NCBI GenBank assembly: GCA_029862975.1
Contig: JAOTWP010000007.1
Span: 1 to 61,425, forward strand
Source: Acidobacteriota bacterium
Lineage (GTDB): Bacteria > Acidobacteriota > Thermoanaerobaculia > Multivoradales > JAHEKO01
Reading direction: 5' to 3'
Length of the DNA stretch: 61,425 bases
This document shows positions 58,299-61,425 of this stretch, in pieces; position 1 is the first letter of the stretch, and the number at the start of each line of letters is the position of its first letter. The translations under genes were made by a program, and so were the position numbers. Under the pieces are notes generated by a model. It was given only the letters and a program-made list of their open reading frames with translations, ran no database searches and was not told the DNA's origin.

Positions 58299-59765
58299 CT
58301 ACGGGTAGTAGCCGGGAATGGTGTGCGCCGTCAGGCCGGGCGCGGCGACCGCGACCTCGACCTGGCGGAAGGCGCCCGGGACCGTGCTCGTCGACTGGTA
58401 CCCGAGCAGGTACTGCGAGCGCAGCTCCGCCTCGATGCGCTCGTAGGCGGAGTTGAGCTCGCGTGCCCTCTGGATGAAGAAGGCGCTCCCGCCGGTGGCC
58501 GTCGCCAGGCGGCGCAGCGCCGACTCCGTTTCGAAGTCGCGGGTGCCCACGTCGACGCCGATCGGGTAGACGGCGACCCCGAGGCGCTGGGCGAACTCGA
58601 CGACCTGCGCCTGATCGAAGCGGCTCTGCGAGTCGTGCCCGTCCGTGAGCACGACGAGGGCCCGCTTGCCCGCCAGCCCTCCGAAGTAATAGAGGCTGAA
58701 GGCAAGGCTGTCGTAGAGCGTCGTCTCCCCCTCCGCCTCCAGATCGTCGAGACCGGCGGCCAGCGCCTCGAGATCGCTGGTGAACGGCACCTCGACCGCG
58801 GGCTCGTCGGCGAAGGTGATCACCGTCGCCCGGTCGCGCGGCCGCAGGATCCGCGTGAAGAACTCGAGCGCCGCGCGGCGGGTCTCCGCGAGCTCGTCGG
58901 TCATCGAGGTCGAGGTGTCGAGCAGGACCCCGACGTGGATCGGGCGGTCGAGCACGCGCTCGAAGCGCCGCACCGTCTGCGGCACGCCGTTCTCGGTGAC
59001 GGCGAAGTCGCCGCGGGTCAAGCCGTCGACGGGCTTGCGCCGGCGATCGAGGACCGAGGTGAAGAGCTCGACGAACGAGATCCGGAGCTCCTCCATGTCG
59101 GACCTGGCGTTGACCGCCACGAGATCCTCGGCGGTGCTGCCGTCGGCCAGCGTCGCGACCGCGCGCACGTAGGTCTGTTCGCCCGTGGCGAGCGCGAGGT
59201 CGGCCGCCCAGGGGGGCGCGGTGGCCGAGCCCGCGAGCTCCTCGCCGAGGAAGAAGTCGACCCGCTCCAGGGCCTCGCCGATGGGCAGCGTCGGCTCGGC
59301 GCGCGCCGGCAGAGTGCCCTGGTAGCGGTGGCCGGCGACCGGCGAGAGGAGCCGCACGGCGAAGCGGTGCGGGCCCAGGTTGACCCGCAGCCGGTCGCGC
59401 GCCAGCTCGCGGCCCGCCGCGTCGTAGGCGACGGCGGCGACGAGGTGCGGCCGGGGGGCCTCGCCGAGGTCGAGCTCGACGCTGAACGGCGGCAGCCGCT
59501 TGGCGAGGACGGGTCTGCCGTCGAGCAGGAACTGCACCCGCGCCACGCCCGGACCTTCGACGACGGCTCCGACCCGCAGCGGCCCGACCTGGAGCCCCTC
59601 GGGCGGCTCGAGCAGCCGGACCGAGTGCTCGGCGGGCGCCGCCGCGGGCTGGGAGCTCGCGGCGGCAGCGGGAAGCAGGGTGGCGAGCGCGACGACTCCC
59701 AGGGCTACCGCCCGCCCCGGGCGGGCGAGCGTCGCGCTGCCTGCGATCGAAGCCGAGCGGGCCAT
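58299..59765 (-). CDS. Secreted vWFA-related protein with intact MIDAS
   Basis: 488 residues. Signal peptide region about 1-37, two beta-sandwich repeats (VQFLLDGRPVLAKRLPPFSV; VDFFLGEELAGSATAPPWAA), then the family linker LTRGDFAVTENGVPQTVRRF and a vWA domain. Metal ligands are complete: DTSTSM (DxSxS), the threonine in EGETTLYDS and the aspartate in LTDGHDSQS. The C-terminal LRSQYLLGYQSTSTVPGAFR matches the acidobacterial vWFA-related family. An extended minus-10 TGCTAGCCT ends 13 nt before the ATG. It is a full version of the protein at 13162, which has lost the metal site. Protein-protein or matrix adhesion in the envelope is inferred. Confidence 0.85.
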   Translation of the reverse strand: MARSASIAGSATLARPGRAVALGVVALATLLPAAAASSQPAAAPAEHSVRLLEPPEGLQVGPLRVGAVVEGPGVARVQFLLDGRPVLAKRLPPFSVELDLGEAPRPHLVAAVAYDAAGRELARDRLRVNLGPHRFAVRLLSPVAGHRYQGTLPARAEPTLPIGEALERVDFFLGEELAGSATAPPWAADLALATGEQTYVRAVATLADGSTAEDLVAVNARSDMEELRISFVELFTSVLDRRRKPVDGLTRGDFAVTENGVPQTVRRFERVLDRPIHVGVLLDTSTSMTDELAETRRAALEFFTRILRPRDRATVITFADEPAVEVPFTSDLEALAAGLDDLEAEGETTLYDSLAFSLYYFGGLAGKRALVVLTDGHDSQSRFDQAQVVEFAQRLGVAVYPIGVDVGTRDFETESALRRLATATGGSAFFIQRARELNSAYERIEAELRSQYLLGYQSTSTVPGAFRQVEVAVAAPGLTAHTIPGYYP

Positions 59766-59777
59766 CGTGCAGGGCTC

Positions 59778-59786
59778 AGGCTAGCA
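59778..59786 (-). promoter_or_regulatory. Extended minus-10 of the vWA gene, near-leaderless
   Basis: TGCTAGCCT on the minus strand predicts transcription from about 59771, giving a leader of about 6 nt. Confidence 0.4.
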
Positions 59787-59826
59787 CGGCGGGCGCCCGC
59801 GGTGCGCACCCGCCGCAACGGGACGG

Positions 59827-61425
59827 CTAGCGCTCGAAGCGGTCGTCCGGCTCGGCGGCCGGACCGCCGCCTTCGAGCCGCGCCGCGATCTCGATGAGCT
59901 CCGTGAGCTCGGCCAGTCGGCTGTCCCACGGGCCGAGGCGCCCGACGTCGCGGGCCGCGGCCGCCAGCTCGCGCAGGCTCGTGCCGCGCGCCCAGTAGGA
60001 GCCGCGCAGCCGCTCCGCGAACTCGGCCACGACGGCCGCGACGCGCAGGCCGCGCGGCGCCTCGCTCCAGCTCCGCGCGAGGTCCTGGCGGCCGAGGCCG
60101 GCCGCGTCCTCGACGATCCGGCCGCTCTCCCGCGAGCGGTAGCGCAGCCTCAGGGTGGCGAGGTCGCCGCGCTGCGGCGCGCCCTCGCGCAGCTTCACTT
60201 CGTAGAGCGCGGTCACCTGATGGCCGGCGCCGATCTCGCCCGCGTCCACGGCGTCGTTGCGGAAGTCGCGGTCGGCGACGTCGCGGTTCTCGTAGCCGAG
60301 CAGGCGGTAGCTCTGCACCTGTCCCGGATCGAACTCGACCTGCACCTTGGCGTCGGCGGCGATCGTCTGGAGCGTCCCCGTGAGGTTCTCGACGAACACC
60401 CGCCGCGCCGTCTCGACGTCGTCGACGTAGGCGTAGTTGCCGTCGCCACGGTCGGCCAGCTGCTCCATCAGGACGTCGTTGTAGTTGCCCATCCCGAAGC
60501 CGACCGCCGTCAGCTCGATGCCGGCCGCGGCTTCTTCGGCGATGCGGCGCAGGATCGTGTCCGGCCCCGTGGCGCCGACGTTGGCAACCCCGTCGGAGCA
60601 CAGGATGACGCGGTTGATCGCCCCGTCCCGGAAGTGGCGGCGCGCCGTCTCGTAGCCGAGGGCGAGCCCTTCCTCGGCGTTGGTCGAGCCGCCCGGCCGC
60701 AGCCGGTCGATTGCCGCCAGCACCCGCTCGTAGTCGCCGGTCGGCGCCAGGAGCACCTGGCCGCGGCTGCCGTAGACCACGAGGCCGACGGCGTCACCCG
60801 CATCGAGCTCGTCGACCAGCAGCCCCAGCGAGCGCTTCACGAGGCCGAGCCGGTTCTCGCGGTTCATCGACCCCGACACGTCGACGACGAACGTGAGCAC
60901 CGCCGGCCGGCGGTGGCTCGCCGCCACCTCCCGCCCCTTCAAGGCGAAGCGCACGAGGTAGGTGCGGGCGGTGGCCGCGAACGGCGACGGCGCGCCCTCG
61001 GCGACGACGGCGAAGTCCCGGCGCCGCGGCGGCGGGTCGCCGTAGTCGAAGGAGTTGACGAACTCCTCGACCCTGACGGCGTCGGCGGGCGGCAGGTGGC
61101 CGCGCCGCAGGTAGCCCCGAGCCAGCTCGTAGGACGCCGTGTCGACGTCGACGGCGAAGGTCGACAACGGGTCGTCCTCGGTGTCGACGAAGGGGTTCGT
61201 GCCGTAGCCCTGGAAGAACATGTCGCCGTAGGGCCGGTCGTTGGGCTCGGCGGTGCCGCCGGTGGAGGGCGGCACCCAGCGGCGCGTGGGCGCCTCGTCG
61301 AAGCCCGCCTGCGAGCCGGCTCGCCCGCCCGCGGGCTCGACCTCGAAGGCCTCCTGCCCCACCTTCAGGGCGTCGAGCCGCCCGCGGAACTCGCCGTCGC
61401 GACCGGGCCTCGGCGCTGCCGCCGC
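59827..61425 (-). CDS. YfbK-type von Willebrand A protein, truncated by window edge
   Basis: 533 residues are visible and the frame is open to the right edge, so the N-terminus lies outside. The N-terminal linker is followed by the YfbK-type segment NPFVDTEDDPLSTFAVDVDT then ASYELARGYLRRGHLPP and VEEFVNSFDYGDPPP. The vWA domain has VDVSGSM (DxSxS), GGSTNAEEG (Thr) and LCSDGVANVG (Asp), a complete MIDAS. The C-terminal DUF3520-like part is VQVEFDPGQVQSYRLLGYEN to ARSWSEAPRGLRVAAVVAEF. An internal GTG at 61362 is a poor start. E. coli YfbK is similar, of unclear function; bacteria often pair such proteins with sigma factors or MoxR ATPases. Confidence 0.88.
   Translation of the reverse strand, partial: AAAAPRPGRDGEFRGRLDALKVGQEAFEVEPAGGRAGSQAGFDEAPTRRWVPPSTGGTAEPNDRPYGDMFFQGYGTNPFVDTEDDPLSTFAVDVDTASYELARGYLRRGHLPPADAVRVEEFVNSFDYGDPPPRRRDFAVVAEGAPSPFAATARTYLVRFALKGREVAASHRRPAVLTFVVDVSGSMNRENRLGLVKRSLGLLVDELDAGDAVGLVVYGSRGQVLLAPTGDYERVLAAIDRLRPGGSTNAEEGLALGYETARRHFRDGAINRVILCSDGVANVGATGPDTILRRIAEEAAAGIELTAVGFGMGNYNDVLMEQLADRGDGNYAYVDDVETARRVFVENLTGTLQTIAADAKVQVEFDPGQVQSYRLLGYENRDVADRDFRNDAVDAGEIGAGHQVTALYEVKLREGAPQRGDLATLRLRYRSRESGRIVEDAAGLGRQDLARSWSEAPRGLRVAAVVAEFAERLRGSYWARGTSLRELAAAARDVGRLGPWDSRLAELTELIEIAARLEGGGPAAEPDDRFER

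Overview
The window is about 61 kb of very GC-rich (roughly 70%), gene-dense bacterial DNA. It has no rRNA, tRNA, transposase, integrase, phage gene or CRISPR array that I can see. The content suggests an Acidobacteriota genome, probably Thermoanaerobaculia/Holophagae-like. The clues are several vWFA-related secreted proteins, an Oar-like TonB receptor with a carboxypeptidase-regulatory N-terminus, a YtxJ-type bacilliredoxin, PilZ and Ser/Thr kinase proteins with Pro/Ala-rich linkers, and giant multiheme cytochromes. This placement is inference from gene content only. Start codons are often GTG and neighbouring genes often overlap by ATGA or GTGA. Many promoters show a GC-TANNNT minus-10 element very close to the start codon.

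Layout. 1-1.2 kb: fragment of a possible TorD-like chaperone, then ilvE. 1.3-8.6 kb: two secreted proteins, then a 4-hydroxybenzoyl-CoA-reductase-like molybdenum hydroxylase (gamma, a secreted DUF1579-like protein, a frameshifted alpha, and beta with the diagnostic extra [4Fe-4S] cysteine loop). 8.6-12.8 kb (minus): SDR (FolM/pteridine-reductase-like), folB, ytxJ, a secreted metzincin and infC with an AUC start. 13-21 kb: secreted proteins including a gluzincin-type protease, PilZ, TatD, a receptor-like Ser/Thr kinase and a secreted beta-propeller-like protein. 21.5-24.4 kb: PspC, an NSS-family sodium symporter with its tiny MetS partner, and a TauE/SafE permease. 24.4-33.1 kb (minus): a complete tryptophan operon aroDE-trpE-trpG-trpD-trpC-trpF-trpB-trpA followed by an esterase, driven by a TTGACA promoter.

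34.2-43.2 kb is the most notable region. It is a divergent electron-transfer island. On the minus strand are a 28-heme cytochrome, an outer-membrane beta-barrel, a membrane-anchored ferredoxin/flavin oxidoreductase that looks circularly permuted, and a TPR protein. On the plus strand are a diheme cytochrome b and a 23-heme cytochrome. The 335-bp spacer between the two arms carries a strong sigma-54-type promoter match and a perfect inverted repeat 100-140 bp upstream of it. Together the genes could move electrons between the inner-membrane pool or NAD(P)H and the cell exterior, as a porin-cytochrome-type conduit. An HdrD-like membrane Fe-S protein lies nearby at 46.3 kb.

43.2-61.4 kb: an alkaline-phosphatase-superfamily lipoprotein (sulfatase-like), a PrcB-like lipoprotein, the HdrD-like protein, a vWFA-related protein ending in a canonical terminator, the large TonB-dependent receptor with an embedded EF-hand loop, a set of TPR proteins (SGNH hydrolase plus transglutaminase-like, and a divergent TPR protein), a vWA protein with an intact MIDAS, and a YfbK-type vWA protein running off the right edge.
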